Shown piece by piece: positions 16,800 through 28,800 of a DNA stretch of 34,299 nt (position 1 is its first letter; the number at the start of each line of letters is the position of its first letter). The notes under the pieces were generated by a model that had not been told where the DNA came from, ran no database searches, and saw only the letters and a program-made list of their open reading frames with translations. Source of the stretch: Bacteroidota bacterium. Lineage in GTDB: Bacteria; Bacteroidota; Bacteroidia; SXHM01. A program made the position numbers and the translations under genes. The stretch spans positions 1 to 34,299 of the forward strand of contig CANJWH010000034.1 of NCBI GenBank assembly GCA_947478465.1, read 5' to 3'.

Positions 16800-18842
16800 T
16801 TATCTCAAAATTGAAATTGGTCCGGTAAATACTTTTTCTGTTCCTGTGCATTTAATCACATAGTAGTAGGTTGCATCGGGAAGAGGTTCACCATTGTAAG
16901 TTCCGTTCCAATTGTTCTGGTAACCCATTGAAGCGAATACCGGGCTTCCTAAACGGTTGTAAACTATTACTTCGCAATCGGGATATAATTGTAAATTCAT
17001 TACTTCAAAGAAATCATTTACACCATCGCTGTTAGGTGAGAAGAGATTGTATGTAACAAGAGTGTAATCATAATTTACAGTAACAGTAAGAGTGTCAGAA
17101 TTTATGCAGCCATTCAAGTCTGTGCCTGTTGCTGTGTAAGTAATAGTTTGCAAAGGAGTTGATGTTGGTTCTGCAATGTTTGTCTGGTCTAAATAATCAG
17201 AAGGGGTCCAAACATAATCCTGAGCTCCAGTTGCCCAAAGCTGTGCAGAAAAACCTGCACTTATAGCAGTGTCAGGTCCTGCAATAACGTTAGGAAGTTG
17301 GTAAACCGTTACAACAATAGTATCGCGGTCTTTGCAGCCATGCTCATCATATAATAATACATTGTAAGAGCCGCTTGCATCAACTGTAATGCTGTCTTTG
17401 TCTGAAGCATTTGACCACAATAAATTTGCATTTCCAGGATCAATAGTTAGAGTAACACTTCCTCCAATACAAAATTCGGTAGCGCTAGTAGCTACAATGT
17501 TTGCAACAGGGTTTGCCCATACATTAACATCAACTTCTACAGTGTCAATACAGCCTTGAGTGCTGTAAGTTACCAGCATAACTGTGTAAGTTCCGGGTTG
17601 GTTGTAAGTGTGAACAGGATTGGTTTCCACGCTTTCACCCCCATCATCAAAATTCCAGTAATAGCTTTCAATAACGCTGCCGTTAGGTTTGGCGCTGTTA
17701 TTAAATTCGGTCGTTGCACCATGGCAAACATCTGCAGCAGTAAATTCAGAAATAGGTGTTCCGTTTATGATGATATTTTGTGAAGTAGTATCGCTGCAAC
17801 CATAAGAAGAAATACCAATCAATGTAATGGTGTGCTCTCCCGGATTTGAATAAATATGGGTTGGATTCACATCGCTTGAAGTTGCTGTTGTATCACCAAA
17901 ATTCCAGGTATAACTCATCGTTCCAACTCCACTGAATGAAAGGTTTGTGAAACTGATGGGGGCATTGGTACAGGCGCCATCAAAACTATAATTAATATAG
18001 GGAATTGGTGCAATTACTACTAAACCAACAGTATCATTAGTGCAACCTTGATTTGTAGCTACTCGCAAACCAACCTGATAATTTCCTGCATTAATAAATT
18101 CATTGTAAATGCTTGCGCCTGTTGCATCGTTATATAGTGCGTCACCATTTAGTTCCCATGCATAAGAAACAATGCTTCCTGAAGTAACTGTTCCGCTGCC
18201 CGTAAGGTGAGTTGAATCGCCTTGGCAAACTTCGGTGAAACTGAAATTTGCAGTAGGATTTGGATTGACTATCACTGAACCGTGTGTTACAGAAACACAG
18301 CCGCTGTCGCTAGTTACCTTCAAACCTACCACATAGGTTCCGGCACCAGCAAATTGATGTTGTATTGTAGAGCCGGTTCCGTTATCATAACTTCCATTAT
18401 TATCAAAATCCCAAGAATATGCAGCAATGTTTCCAGGCGCAGCAATAGTTGAGTTGTCAGCAAATGATGTTGAGTTTCCTGCACAAACTTCGGGAGCAAG
18501 AAACGATGCAACTGCAACCGGATTAATAACTACGGTGTTGTAGCTTTGAACAGTTTCATTTAAATCTGTAGTTATGCGCAAGCCAACCAGAAATGTTCCT
18601 GAAGTAGGAAAAACATAATTCACATTTTGACCTACTCCATCATCAAATTGACCGTCATAGTCAAAATCCCAGAGCCATTGGGTAATGGTTCCGCTACTGG
18701 CAGTTGAGGTGCTTTGAAATAGCGTATTGCTGCCTTCGCAAACGTTAGTAGCGGTGTAACTTGCTGTGCTTGCCTTTGCCTGTGTAAACAGACAAAGCAA
18801 AACTGCTGCTGCGAAAAACCTGAATATTAGTTGTCGTATCAT
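16800..18842 (-). CDS. PKD-repeat surface protein with type B (CHU_C) T9SS sorting domain
   Basis: This 680-residue secreted protein has a signal peptide at 1-24. Five PKD domains follow (about 28-440), recognised by WDFD or WNFGD turns (YSWDFDNNG, YTWNFGDTT, YYWNFDDGG) and closing Gly-x-Tyr strands. Two Ig-like modules (about 440-590) have the CxGGSVTL and GC pattern. The C-terminus (596-680) is the gliding-motility-associated CHU_C domain: LFSPNSDGVNDFFEV, VIVYNRLGSPVF, WNGTYNGEPLPDATYYYVI. This is the type B T9SS sorting signal; type B cargo is thought to need a PorP/SprF-type partner, and exactly such a gene lies 13 bases downstream. Likely an exposed adhesin or matrix protein; ligand unknown. 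Confidence 0.92.
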   Translation of the reverse strand: MIRQLIFRFFAAAVLLCLFTQAKASTASYTATNVCEGSNTLFQSTSTASSGTITQWLWDFDYDGQFDDGVGQNVNYVFPTSGTFLVGLRITTDLNETVQSYNTVVINPVAVASFLAPEVCAGNSTSFADNSTIAAPGNIAAYSWDFDNNGSYDNGTGSTIQHQFAGAGTYVVGLKVTSDSGCVSVTHGSVIVNPNPTANFSFTEVCQGDSTHLTGSGTVTSGSIVSYAWELNGDALYNDATGASIYNEFINAGNYQVGLRVATNQGCTNDTVGLVVIAPIPYINYSFDGACTNAPISFTNLSFSGVGTMSYTWNFGDTTATSSDVNPTHIYSNPGEHTITLIGISSYGCSDTTSQNIIINGTPISEFTAADVCHGATTEFNNSAKPNGSVIESYYWNFDDGGESVETNPVHTYNQPGTYTVMLVTYSTQGCIDTVEVDVNVWANPVANIVATSATEFCIGGSVTLTIDPGNANLLWSNASDKDSITVDASGSYNVLLYDEHGCKDRDTIVVTVYQLPNVIAGPDTAISAGFSAQLWATGAQDYVWTPSDYLDQTNIAEPTSTPLQTITYTATGTDLNGCINSDTLTVTVNYDYTLVTYNLFSPNSDGVNDFFEVMNLQLYPDCEVIVYNRLGSPVFASMGYQNNWNGTYNGEPLPDATYYYVIKCTGTEKVFTGPISILR

Positions 18843-18869
18843 CGTTTAAAGTATTCCTTGTAAATTCTC

Positions 18870-21800
18870 TTAGTGATTAATAGTGATTAAGCGGCTTGCT
18901 CTGGTTTTGTCCGAAATGAGTTCAAGCAAATAAATTCCTTGCGCAAAATTCTGAGTATTGAATGTGCGTTTAAATGAATTTGCCTGAATAGTATTGTTTT
19001 CTGAGAAGATAAGTTTTCCATCAACAGAATGCAAATTAATAACAATGTTTTCAATGTTTTCTTTTGAGGTTAAACTCACTGTAAACTGTTCGTTTGCAGG
19101 ATTAGGATAAACTGAAGTGTTGAATAATTCATTTTCTTCAATACTTATTATTACTGTAGAAATATTTTTACTAATTGAGTCAAAGCCACAACTGTTTTCC
19201 GCAATAAGTTTCACAGTGAATTGACCGGAAGAAGCATAAAGGTGAGTTGGATTAGTTAGTGTTGATGTTCCGCCATCACCAAAATACCAGGTATAAGCTT
19301 GTGCACCCGAAGTCAGGTTTTGAAATGCCACACTTTGTCCTGCAACCTGATAAGAAAAATCCACATCCGGTAAATAACTTACTGCCTCAATTGTAATGTC
19401 AACGCTGTTTACACAACCATTCAAATCTTTCACCAAAGCATTGTAGGTGCCGGAAGTCAGGTCTGAAAATACTCCTGAAAGCTGACCATTTTGTCCGTCT
19501 AAGAAATATAGGTAGGGAGGAGTTCCACCCGAACCTGAAACGTTAAGGCTTCCTGTCACATCATTCTCACAAATTACATTAGTTGAACCGTTAAATGTAA
19601 TCATCAGAGGTGCTGAAGGTTCAGCAATTTCTGCTGTATCAGCAACAGTACATCCGTTTTCATCACGCACAGTGATGTAATAAGTTCCGCCACCAAGTCC
19701 TGAAAATTCAGCATCTGCCTGATAGGTTGTTCCTTCATCAATTGAATATTCATAAGCAGGAGTTCCGCCACCGGCAATAATGTCTATTAAGCCGCTTCCA
19801 TCTCCGAAGCAAACCACATCTTCTGCAACTACAAGGTCAATACGAAGATTTTCTGCAGGCTCAGTAATAGAGAAATCAACCGTGGTTTCGCAACCGTTGA
19901 AATCGGCAACAATAGCTTGATAATCACCGGTAACTAATCCTGATATAATACTGCTTGTCTGGAAGTTTTGTCCACCATCAACAGAGTAGGTATAGGTTTC
20001 TGTTCCTCCGGTTGCATTAATAGTTACAGTTCCTGAGTTTCCGTTGCGGCATAATACATTTTGCAACGCAGACACTTCAGCTGAAAGCGCTTCAGTTGGT
20101 TGATTTATAAAAGCTCCACCTGAAACAGTGCAGTTATTAGCATCTTTTACACTCACTACATAATTACCCGAGGCAAGACCTGTAACCGTTGAAAGCGAAC
20201 CATACGTTTGTCCGCCATTGGTTGAAAACTGGAATGGTGCAGTTCCTCCTGTTACTGAAAATACAATACTTCCGCTATTGCCTCCATAGCAAAGTACATC
20301 GTTTGCATCAACACTGAATGCAAGAACTTCAGGCTGTGTAATAGTTGCTGAGAATGTTTTTGAGCAGTTGTTGTCATCATTTACAACAATGCTGTAAGTT
20401 CCTGCAGTAAGGTTGTTGAACTCGGGGCTTGACTGAAATGTTTGTCCACCATTGATAGAATACTCGTATGGACTTACTCCTCCGTTTGCAAACAATTCAA
20501 GGTAACCTGAATTATTTCCATAGCAGCCAACATTTTCTGAAGAGAAAACTACAGCGCTTAGTTGAGTTGGTTCGCTCAATGTAACTTCAACAGTATCAAC
20601 ACAGCTATTACCATCACTCACAGCAACAACGTAATCGCCTGCGCCAAGCCCATTGAATACGGGGCTTAACTGAAAACTAACACCATCAAGTGTATAATAA
20701 TAAGGCGTTGCACCACCAGTGGTCGAAACGATAATACTTCCATTTTCATCACCAAAGCAGAAAAGGTCAGATGTGCTTGAAAGTGTTGAAATAAGCTCAG
20801 TAGGTTCAGTAAGTGAAAAGTCATAAGAAGAAGAGCATCCGTTATCGTCTTCAACAATTACCGTGTAAGATCCCGCATCCAATCCGCTGAAACTACCTGA
20901 AAGTTGATAGTTGTTTCCACCATCTAATGAATATATGTAAGGTGAAAGACTTCCGTAACCTGAAATACTCAGGGTGCCGCTTTCATCTCCATAGCAATGA
21001 AGATTTGAGGTTGTGAAGTTTGCAAGCGGATTTGCAAGAATATTAATGGTTGAAGAAAAATCATCAACGCAACCATCAATAGAAGTAACAGTTAGAATAA
21101 CAGTATATGTTCCCGGATTTTGGTACACGTGAACAGGATCATCACCCAATCCGGTAGTGCCATCACCAAAATCCCATACATAATCCAAATCGCCTGTAAT
21201 TATTGTTGAGGTATTATTAAACACCGCCTGCAAACCTGCACATTGTGACGAGACAATAAATGAAGCCGAAGGTAGATTAGTGATTTCAATTGTTTCGGTG
21301 TGGGTATTTGTGCAACCCATATCACTGGTTACTGTTAAGGCAACATCGTAAAACCCGGTATTTGGAAATTGATAAACAGGATTTCTTGTTGAAATAGGTC
21401 CGCTTCCATCGCCCATATCCCATGAGTAAGCATCAACTGTTCCTCCCGGAATGGTTGAAAATTCAGTGAAGAAAATCAAATCACCTGCACATGAAGTACT
21501 GTAACCATAATCAGCAACTGGGTTGTAGGCTACCTCGATATCGTAGCTGCACGAACTTGAATTTCCTGCAACATCAGTTACAAGAAATGATACGGTATAA
21601 GTTCCAACAGATAATATTGAACCGCTTGTTGGCCCTGAAACCTGAACAGCATTTGCGCCTGAACAGTTGTCAGTAAACGAAGGAATAGAAAACGTTACAA
21701 AAGAGTTATCTCCGCAAACCAGCAAATTGCTAGGGCAATCAAAAACAGGTGCTTCATTATCGACAACAGTTACAGTAAACGAGCAGTTAGCTGTGTTTGA

Positions 21801-22877
21801 TGCAGCGTCAGTTGCCAGATAAGAAACAACTGTAGTGCCAACAGGGAAGAATGAGCCACTTGCCAAACCTCCGGTTAATGTGGTAACAACTCCCGGACAA
21901 TTATCAGTTCCGGTTACAATGTAATTGACAGTTGCTCCGCACAAACCAGGATTATTATTTACTGAAATATTTGAAGGACAGGACAGAGTTGGAGCCTGAT
22001 TGTCATTAACTGTTACACTAAACGAACAGGTTGTTGAATTACCTGCGTTATCAGTAGCAGTGTAAACAACCGTTGATGTTCCTAACGGGAAAAATGCACC
22101 AGGGCTATATGTAGTTGTAAAACTGTTAACGTTGCAATTGTCAGAAGCCACCGGCACAGCCCACGAAACATAAGCTCCGCATTGATTGAGAGAATTGGAT
22201 ACAGTTATGTTTGCAGGGCAGTTGGCAATCGTTGGATTTTCACTGTCAGCTACCGTAATGTCAAAACTACACGTTGTAATGTTGCCTCCGCCATCAGTAG
22301 CAGTATAGGTTACAGTTGTAGTTCCAACAGGAAATAGTTCACCTGAATTGTGATTAGAACTGAAGCTGCTCAATACACAATTATCGGTAGCTGTTGGTGC
22401 TGAAAAATTAACTATCGCTCCGCAATCTCCAGCATCATTATTTACAGAAATATTACTTTGGCAATTTACAATCACTGGGGCTTCGTCATCAGAAACTACT
22501 AATGTGTAAACACCACAATCAACACCTGTTGCTCCTTCAATGGCCACATAATAAATACCAATACCAAGGGTAGCTGTAAACTCTGATTGCAATCCGCAGA
22601 AGTCATCATTTGAAGCTAATGTAGAACCGCCACAAGCAGCTGTAGTCAGGAACATTTTTGTATTGAATGCCGAACCACAAAGCGAAAAATTCCAGTCACC
22701 TGCACAAGGTATGTTCACCTGAATAATATGATCTTCAGAAGGACTGAACGCACAGTTGTTTACTGCACCGCAGGTAGTATGTGATATACTATTGGGTGCG
22801 TTAATTGTATAGTCCTGTGCAGTTGCTGCTTCCGCAAAGGACAGGCAAGCAAATGCTGCTAATAATATTCTCTTCAT
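18870..22877 (-). CDS. Large HYR/PKD/SprB-repeat adhesin with type A T9SS sorting domain
   Basis: This 1335-residue protein has a signal peptide at 1-20. A Cys-rich N-terminal domain (about 21-130) resembles the pre-peptidase C-terminal (PPC) type of beta-sandwich. Four HYR domains follow (about 131-452; each starts near APxxxCPxNI and ends FDITV or FTVTV), then two PKD domains (about 453-618, WDMGDGSGP and WDFGDGTTG). Seven SprB-type repeats of about 78 residues (about 620-1170) share CxGxxSG...GGxxPYxYS.DGG and LxAGxY.v.V.DxNGC. One more PKD domain (WYFGDGGTS) and a type A sorting domain (about 1254-1335, VYPNPANEQFTV and GIYLLEL) complete it. SprB of F. johnsoniae is the motile gliding adhesin; here the repeats are shared but the sorting signal is type A, so it need not move on the gliding track. 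The next gene lies 27 bases downstream. Confidence 0.92.
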   Translation of the reverse strand: MKRILLAAFACLSFAEAATAQDYTINAPNSISHTTCGAVNNCAFSPSEDHIIQVNIPCAGDWNFSLCGSAFNTKMFLTTAACGGSTLASNDDFCGLQSEFTATLGIGIYYVAIEGATGVDCGVYTLVVSDDEAPVIVNCQSNISVNNDAGDCGAIVNFSAPTATDNCVLSSFSSNHNSGELFPVGTTTVTYTATDGGGNITTCSFDITVADSENPTIANCPANITVSNSLNQCGAYVSWAVPVASDNCNVNSFTTTYSPGAFFPLGTSTVVYTATDNAGNSTTCSFSVTVNDNQAPTLSCPSNISVNNNPGLCGATVNYIVTGTDNCPGVVTTLTGGLASGSFFPVGTTVVSYLATDAASNTANCSFTVTVVDNEAPVFDCPSNLLVCGDNSFVTFSIPSFTDNCSGANAVQVSGPTSGSILSVGTYTVSFLVTDVAGNSSSCSYDIEVAYNPVADYGYSTSCAGDLIFFTEFSTIPGGTVDAYSWDMGDGSGPISTRNPVYQFPNTGFYDVALTVTSDMGCTNTHTETIEITNLPSASFIVSSQCAGLQAVFNNTSTIITGDLDYVWDFGDGTTGLGDDPVHVYQNPGTYTVILTVTSIDGCVDDFSSTINILANPLANFTTSNLHCYGDESGTLSISGYGSLSPYIYSLDGGNNYQLSGSFSGLDAGSYTVIVEDDNGCSSSYDFSLTEPTELISTLSSTSDLFCFGDENGSIIVSTTGGATPYYYTLDGVSFQLSPVFNGLGAGDYVVAVSDGNSCVDTVEVTLSEPTQLSAVVFSSENVGCYGNNSGYLELFANGGVSPYEYSINGGQTFQSSPEFNNLTAGTYSIVVNDDNNCSKTFSATITQPEVLAFSVDANDVLCYGGNSGSIVFSVTGGTAPFQFSTNGGQTYGSLSTVTGLASGNYVVSVKDANNCTVSGGAFINQPTEALSAEVSALQNVLCRNGNSGTVTINATGGTETYTYSVDGGQNFQTSSIISGLVTGDYQAIVADFNGCETTVDFSITEPAENLRIDLVVAEDVVCFGDGSGLIDIIAGGGTPAYEYSIDEGTTYQADAEFSGLGGGTYYITVRDENGCTVADTAEIAEPSAPLMITFNGSTNVICENDVTGSLNVSGSGGTPPYLYFLDGQNGQLSGVFSDLTSGTYNALVKDLNGCVNSVDITIEAVSYLPDVDFSYQVAGQSVAFQNLTSGAQAYTWYFGDGGTSTLTNPTHLYASSGQFTVKLIAENSCGFDSISKNISTVIISIEENELFNTSVYPNPANEQFTVSLTSKENIENIVINLHSVDGKLIFSENNTIQANSFKRTFNTQNFAQGIYLLELISDKTRASRLITINH

Positions 22878-22887
22878 GCTAAGTCTT

Positions 22888-25800
22888 TTATTCTTTAATA
22901 TACCTTATTACTTTCTGACCATTGTCTGTGATAATGTTTACAAAATAAACTCCGTTGGCAAACTCTTCAACTGAAATTTCCTGCTTAAGCGAAGTAACTC
23001 CTTTAATATTTATTGCCGGCATTATGCTGTGTCCAAGCATATCAGTTATTAAAATGTTTGCTGAAGTTACAGAACCAAATTCTGCAACAACGGTAAATCT
23101 TCCTTTTCCTGGATTAGGGAATAGATTGATATAACTGAAGGAATTCTCATTCATTCCAATTCCAGAGTAACTGAACTCAATAATAGCGGATGTTCCTTCG
23201 CAATCATTATTATCCGTTACTGTTACAGAGTAATTTCCGCTGGCTTGTGGAACAAAATATTGCAGATTGGCTCCGTTAACAGCAACACCATTGTAATACC
23301 ACTGATAGGTTTGTGCCGGAGTTGAGTAAAGTGTATCTTGATCTGCTGAAATGCTAATAAATGGTATCAATTCTGGCAACACTGTTACAACAACTGGAGG
23401 TGAAGTAACACCTGAACCGCAACCATTGGTATCAATTACTTCTACTGTATAACTTCCACTTGAACCTACTGTATTAACTTGTGAATGAACATTAAGTGGA
23501 CTTAAATTACGGAACCAGTTGTATGTATTGTAACCTAAATCTCCTGCATCAAGCAAAATGTCTTCACCAAAACAAAGAGTAACCGGACCTTGCGGAGTAA
23601 TAACAGGCTCTGGTTGCGGATTTACAGTTACACTAATAGTTGAAGTAATATTACTGCAACCTGCACTATTAGTAGCGGAACCAAAGTAATCGCCCTCCTG
23701 ATTAACTACTATTGAACTGGTGGTAGCTCCGTTATTCCATACATATGCTGAATAGCCTGAAGGCATTACCAGTGTTACGTTATTGCCCTCACAAATCTCA
23801 GTTGGCCCGTTTGCAAAGACAGTAACAACAGGCAATGGAATAACTGTTACGTTAAATGGAGTTGAAGTAGCTTCACAACCGTTAATATCACTAGTTGTTA
23901 CTGTGTAGCTTCCGGATTGTGTAACAGAATTTAATTGAGTATTAGCGGTGTTGCTCCACAAGTATGACTGAAAGCCCGTGCCGGCATTAAGTACTAATGT
24001 TTGACCGTCACAAATCGATGGCGAACCGTTTGCTGTAACCACAGGAACCTGAGGTGTAAATACAGTTAAGGTTATTTCATCATAATTGAAACAACCGTTA
24101 ACATCAGTAACGCTTGCACGATAATCACCTGCAGTAGAGTTGCTTGCTACAATTGTTAACGTTTGATTTGTAGAGCCGCCTGGAACCCATACATAATCAG
24201 TAAAACCTGCACCTGCATCAAATGTAACAGATGTGCCTGGGCATAACGAAATATCATCACCCAAATCTACTACTGGTAATGGGTAAACAGTAACATGAAT
24301 GGTATCGGATGTCGCTCGGCAACCATTAACATCCTGAATAGTTACATAGTTATCCGTTTCTGTATCAACCGAAATTGCCTGAGTGGTTGAACCGTTGCTC
24401 CATAAGTAGGAAACAAATGGTGGCTGAGCAGTAAGCGTTACATCATCCCCTTCACAGAATGCAATTGGACCATTAGAAGTTACCTGAGGCTGAGACAGCT
24501 GATAAACGTTAACCGTTTGCGAGTAGCTGGCTTCACAACCATTGTCATCAAGGTAGGTATAGGTGATGGTGTGTTGTCCTGAACCAGCATAGTATGGATA
24601 AAATACACTGTCATTCATAGCAGGTCCTGTGAAATAACCACCAACAGGAGTTCCGGTAAGAGGAACTGAATCTGATTCGATACAATATACAGTTCCTAGT
24701 CCTGTAAAAGAAACAACTGGTAATGCAAATACTTCTGTTGTTTGCTGAACAGTACCTATACAACCAACACCATTTTGATATGCGTAGGTAATTGTATGCG
24801 TTCCAACACCTGCTGAAGAAGGACTCAAAATATTTCCACTCAATCCAGAGCCAATGAAAGCACCTCCGGCAGGAAGCGGAGTCAATTCAACATCATCTGC
24901 ATCAACACAATATTCACTATTCAAGCCCGAAAATTGAACAATTGGGAGTGAATACACATTAGTATTTTGTGTTGCAGCGTTAGTACAACCGTTTCCATCT
25001 GAATAAGTGTAAGAAATTGTTATCGAACCATTGTTGGTTTGAGAAGGGTCAAAAACATTACCTGTTATTCCTTCACCACTGAACGTTCCACCTACAGGAT
25101 TTCCTGAAAGAGTTACTGAATTTGCATTCTCGCAATACTGAGCAGCAAGACCAGAGAAACTAACAACTGGTAAAGGCACAACTTCAATGCTAATTGCATC
25201 ACTGTTTTCACAGCCATTTCCGTCTGTATACTCATACGTAATAGTATGTATACCAGTACCTGCAAGTGAAGGGTTGAAGTTACTGCCTGTAACTCCATTT
25301 CCGCTGAAAATTCCACCAGATGGACTAGCCACTAAAGCTACTGTAGTTTCACTTATACAATATTGTATCGTAGAGTTATTTATACTTACCACTGGCAGGT
25401 CGTTTACAGTTACACTTCCACTTGAAGTTGCACTGCAACCATTGGCATCGGTATAGCTGTAAGTAATTATATGAATACCCACACCTGCATTGCCTGGTGT
25501 GAAAATACCGCCAGACATTCCTGCGCCACTGAATGAGCCGCCTGCCGGGTTTCCGGTAAGAGAAACGGCAGATGCATCAACGCAATATTCCAATGCAAGA
25601 CCTGATATGCTTACAATCGGAAGAGGAGTAACTGTTGTGCTATGCGATACGCTGTTTGTGCAGCCACTTCCGTTTGTGTATGTGTAGGTAATTGTTGATA
25701 TACCTACACCAGCTGTCGCTGGGTTAAAGCTATTTCCTGCTACACCGTTTCCACTGAAAGTACCGCCTGTTGGATTACCAACAAGTGTTACTGCAGAAGC

Positions 25801-28800
25801 ATTCACACAATATTGTGTTGAAAGTCCGCTGAAAGTAACCACCGGCAATGGCAACACCGTAATATTGATGTTAGCTGAATTTGTGCAACCATTAATATCA
25901 GTGTAATAATAAATGATGTTGTGTGTACCCACACCTGCAACAGAAGGATTGAATATGTTTCCGGTAACACCACTTCCGCTGAATGAGCCACCTGAAGGAG
26001 TTGCTGTAAGCGGAACAGAAGTTTGCGTTACACAGAACTGCTGGTTAATTGGTGTGATTGAAACGACAGGCAATGCATAAACGGTAACGCTTTGCGTAAG
26101 AACTCCTGTACATCCGTTAATATCTGTGTAAGTGAATGTAATTGTATGAACACCGGCACCTGCAACGGATGGGCTAAATACGTTACCAGAAATTCCGGCA
26201 CCGCTGAATGTTCCGCTTTGAGGATTTCCAACAAGAGTAGCAGGTGTTTCGTTTATACAATAATCCTGTCCTAAACCAGTGAAACTGATAACTGGTAACG
26301 GATTAACTACAACGCTTTGTGATGTACTATTTGTACATCCAAATACATTTGTGTAAGTGTAAATAATTGTATGGGTTCCAATTCCTGCCTGTGAAGGCAC
26401 AAAGCTGTTTCCGGAAATTCCCACACCGCTGAATGTTCCACCGGTTGGACTGCCCGTTAAAGGAGCAGATGCTGCATCAACACAATAAGCAGCAGCTAAT
26501 CCTGTAAAAGAAACTACTGGCAATGGAACTACTACCGCAGTGCGTGTAGCAAAGTTAGTGCAACCATTTGCATCGGTGTAAGTGTATGTAAGAGTGTATG
26601 AACCAACACCTGCAACAGAAGGATTAAAGGTATTTCCTGTTACACCTGTTCCTGTAAATGTTCCGCCACTCGGAGTTCCTGAAAGCGTAACCGTAGTTTC
26701 GGTAATGCAATACTGGTTGGCCAAGGCAGTAAATGTTACAACAGGAAGCGGATGAACAGTTACTGAATGAGATACGCTGTTGGTGCAGGTATTTGCATCC
26801 GTGTAAGTATAGGTAATTGTATGTGTGCCAACACCAGCTGTTGCTGGGTTAAACACGTTTCCACTAATGCCAGCTCCGGTAAATGTGCCTCCTGCAGGCG
26901 AAGGCACAAGTGTAGATGAAGCTTCGTCAATACAATACTCAGAATCAAGTCCCGTAAAACTTACAACAGGCAATGGATGAACGGTTACACTTTGTGATTG
27001 GCTGTTGACGCAACCGTTTCCGTCTGTATAGGTGTAAGTAACAGTATGCGTTCCGGCACCTGCTGTTGAAGGGTTAAACTGCAAGCCAGATATTCCGGGA
27101 CCACTGAATGTTCCGCCAACAGGTAAACCTGCGAGTGTTACAACTCCCGCATCAACACAATACTCATGTGGCACGTTAAATCCGCTGAAACTCACAACAG
27201 GTAAAGGATTAACAATAACAGTCTGGCTGTAAGAATTAGTGCAACCATTTCCGTTGGTGTACTGGTAAGTAATCACATGTGTTCCAACACCTGCTAATGA
27301 AGGGTTAAACGTATTTCCAGTAATAGGTCCGGTAAAGAAACCGCCTGCTGGACTTACTGTTAAAAGAACCGGAGAAGCATCAACACAATATGCTGCTGCT
27401 AGACCAGTATATGAAACGGCAGGTAAAGGATTAACTGTTACAACAACTGCAGGAGTTGAAGTTCCTACACAGCCATTTCCATCAGTAACAGTTACGCTAT
27501 AATTTCCGGATGTTGTAGCTGAAATAATCTGGTTGGTTTGCCCATTTGGCGACCACAGGTATTGTGCCCCAGCAGTAGCAACCAATGTAACATTTCCTCC
27601 CTGACAAAATGTAGTTGAACCAAGTGCTGAAACTGTAGGCACAGGATTACTATTTACCACAACTGTTGTGCTTGGCGAAACAGAACTACACCCATTTGAA
27701 TTTGTAACTGTAACAAAGTACGTTCCAGCTGCACTTACTGTTATGTTTTGTGTTGTTTGGTTATTAGGTGACCATAAATAAGATGTCCCACCACTTCCCT
27801 GAAGGGTAACACTTGACCCGCTGCAAATACCAACTGTTCCTGAAGGAGAAATTCCTGCAGTTGGTAAAGGGTTAACAGTAACAACTGTTGGACCTGTTGT
27901 AGCAGAACAACCATTACTGTTAGTAACTGCTACCGAGTAATTTCCGGCAGCTGAAACAGTAATTGAAGCGGTTGTTGCACCGTTACTCCATAAGTATTGT
28001 GCGTATGGGATTGATGTGCTTAACACCACATTTCCACCTGCACAGAAAGTTGTTGGGCCATTAGCTGTTATGATTGGAACCGGCAATGGATTAACTGTAA
28101 CAACTGTTGGCGCTGATGTGCCCGTGCATCCATTTGCATCTATAATAGTAACTGAATAGTTGCCAGAAGAAGAAGCAGAAATAATCTGGTTGGTTGATCC
28201 GTTAGACCATAAATAGCTGGAAGCAGCTGTTGAAACAAGCGTTACGCTTCCGCCTTGGCAAAAAGTAGTAGCACCTAATGCACTAACTGTAGGAACCGGG
28301 TTACTGTTTACAACAACTGTTGTGCTTGGTGAAACAGCGGTACAACCATTTGCATTTGTAACTGTAACATAGTACGTTCCTGCTGCACTTACTGTAATGT
28401 TTTGTGTTGTCTGATTATTTGGTGACCATAAATACGAAGTTCCACCACTTCCTAGAAGGGTAACGCTTGACCCGTTGCAAATTCCTATTGTTCCGGAAGG
28501 TGAAATTCCTGCAGTTGGCAATGGATTTACCGTTATTGAGGTTGCCGAAGATGTATTTGAACAACCATTGCTGTTAGTAACAGCGACTGAGTAATTTCCA
28601 GCAGATGAAACAGTAATTGAAGAGGTTGTTGCACCATTACTCCATAAATATTGTGAGTAAGGTGTTGCAGTGCTCAATACAACGTTTCCTCCCTGGCAGA
28701 AAGTAGTTGGACCATTAGCTGTTATAACCGGAACAGGAAGCGGATTTACAATAACATTTATTGGTGTTGAAGTTGCTGAGCAGCCATTTCCGTCAGTAAC

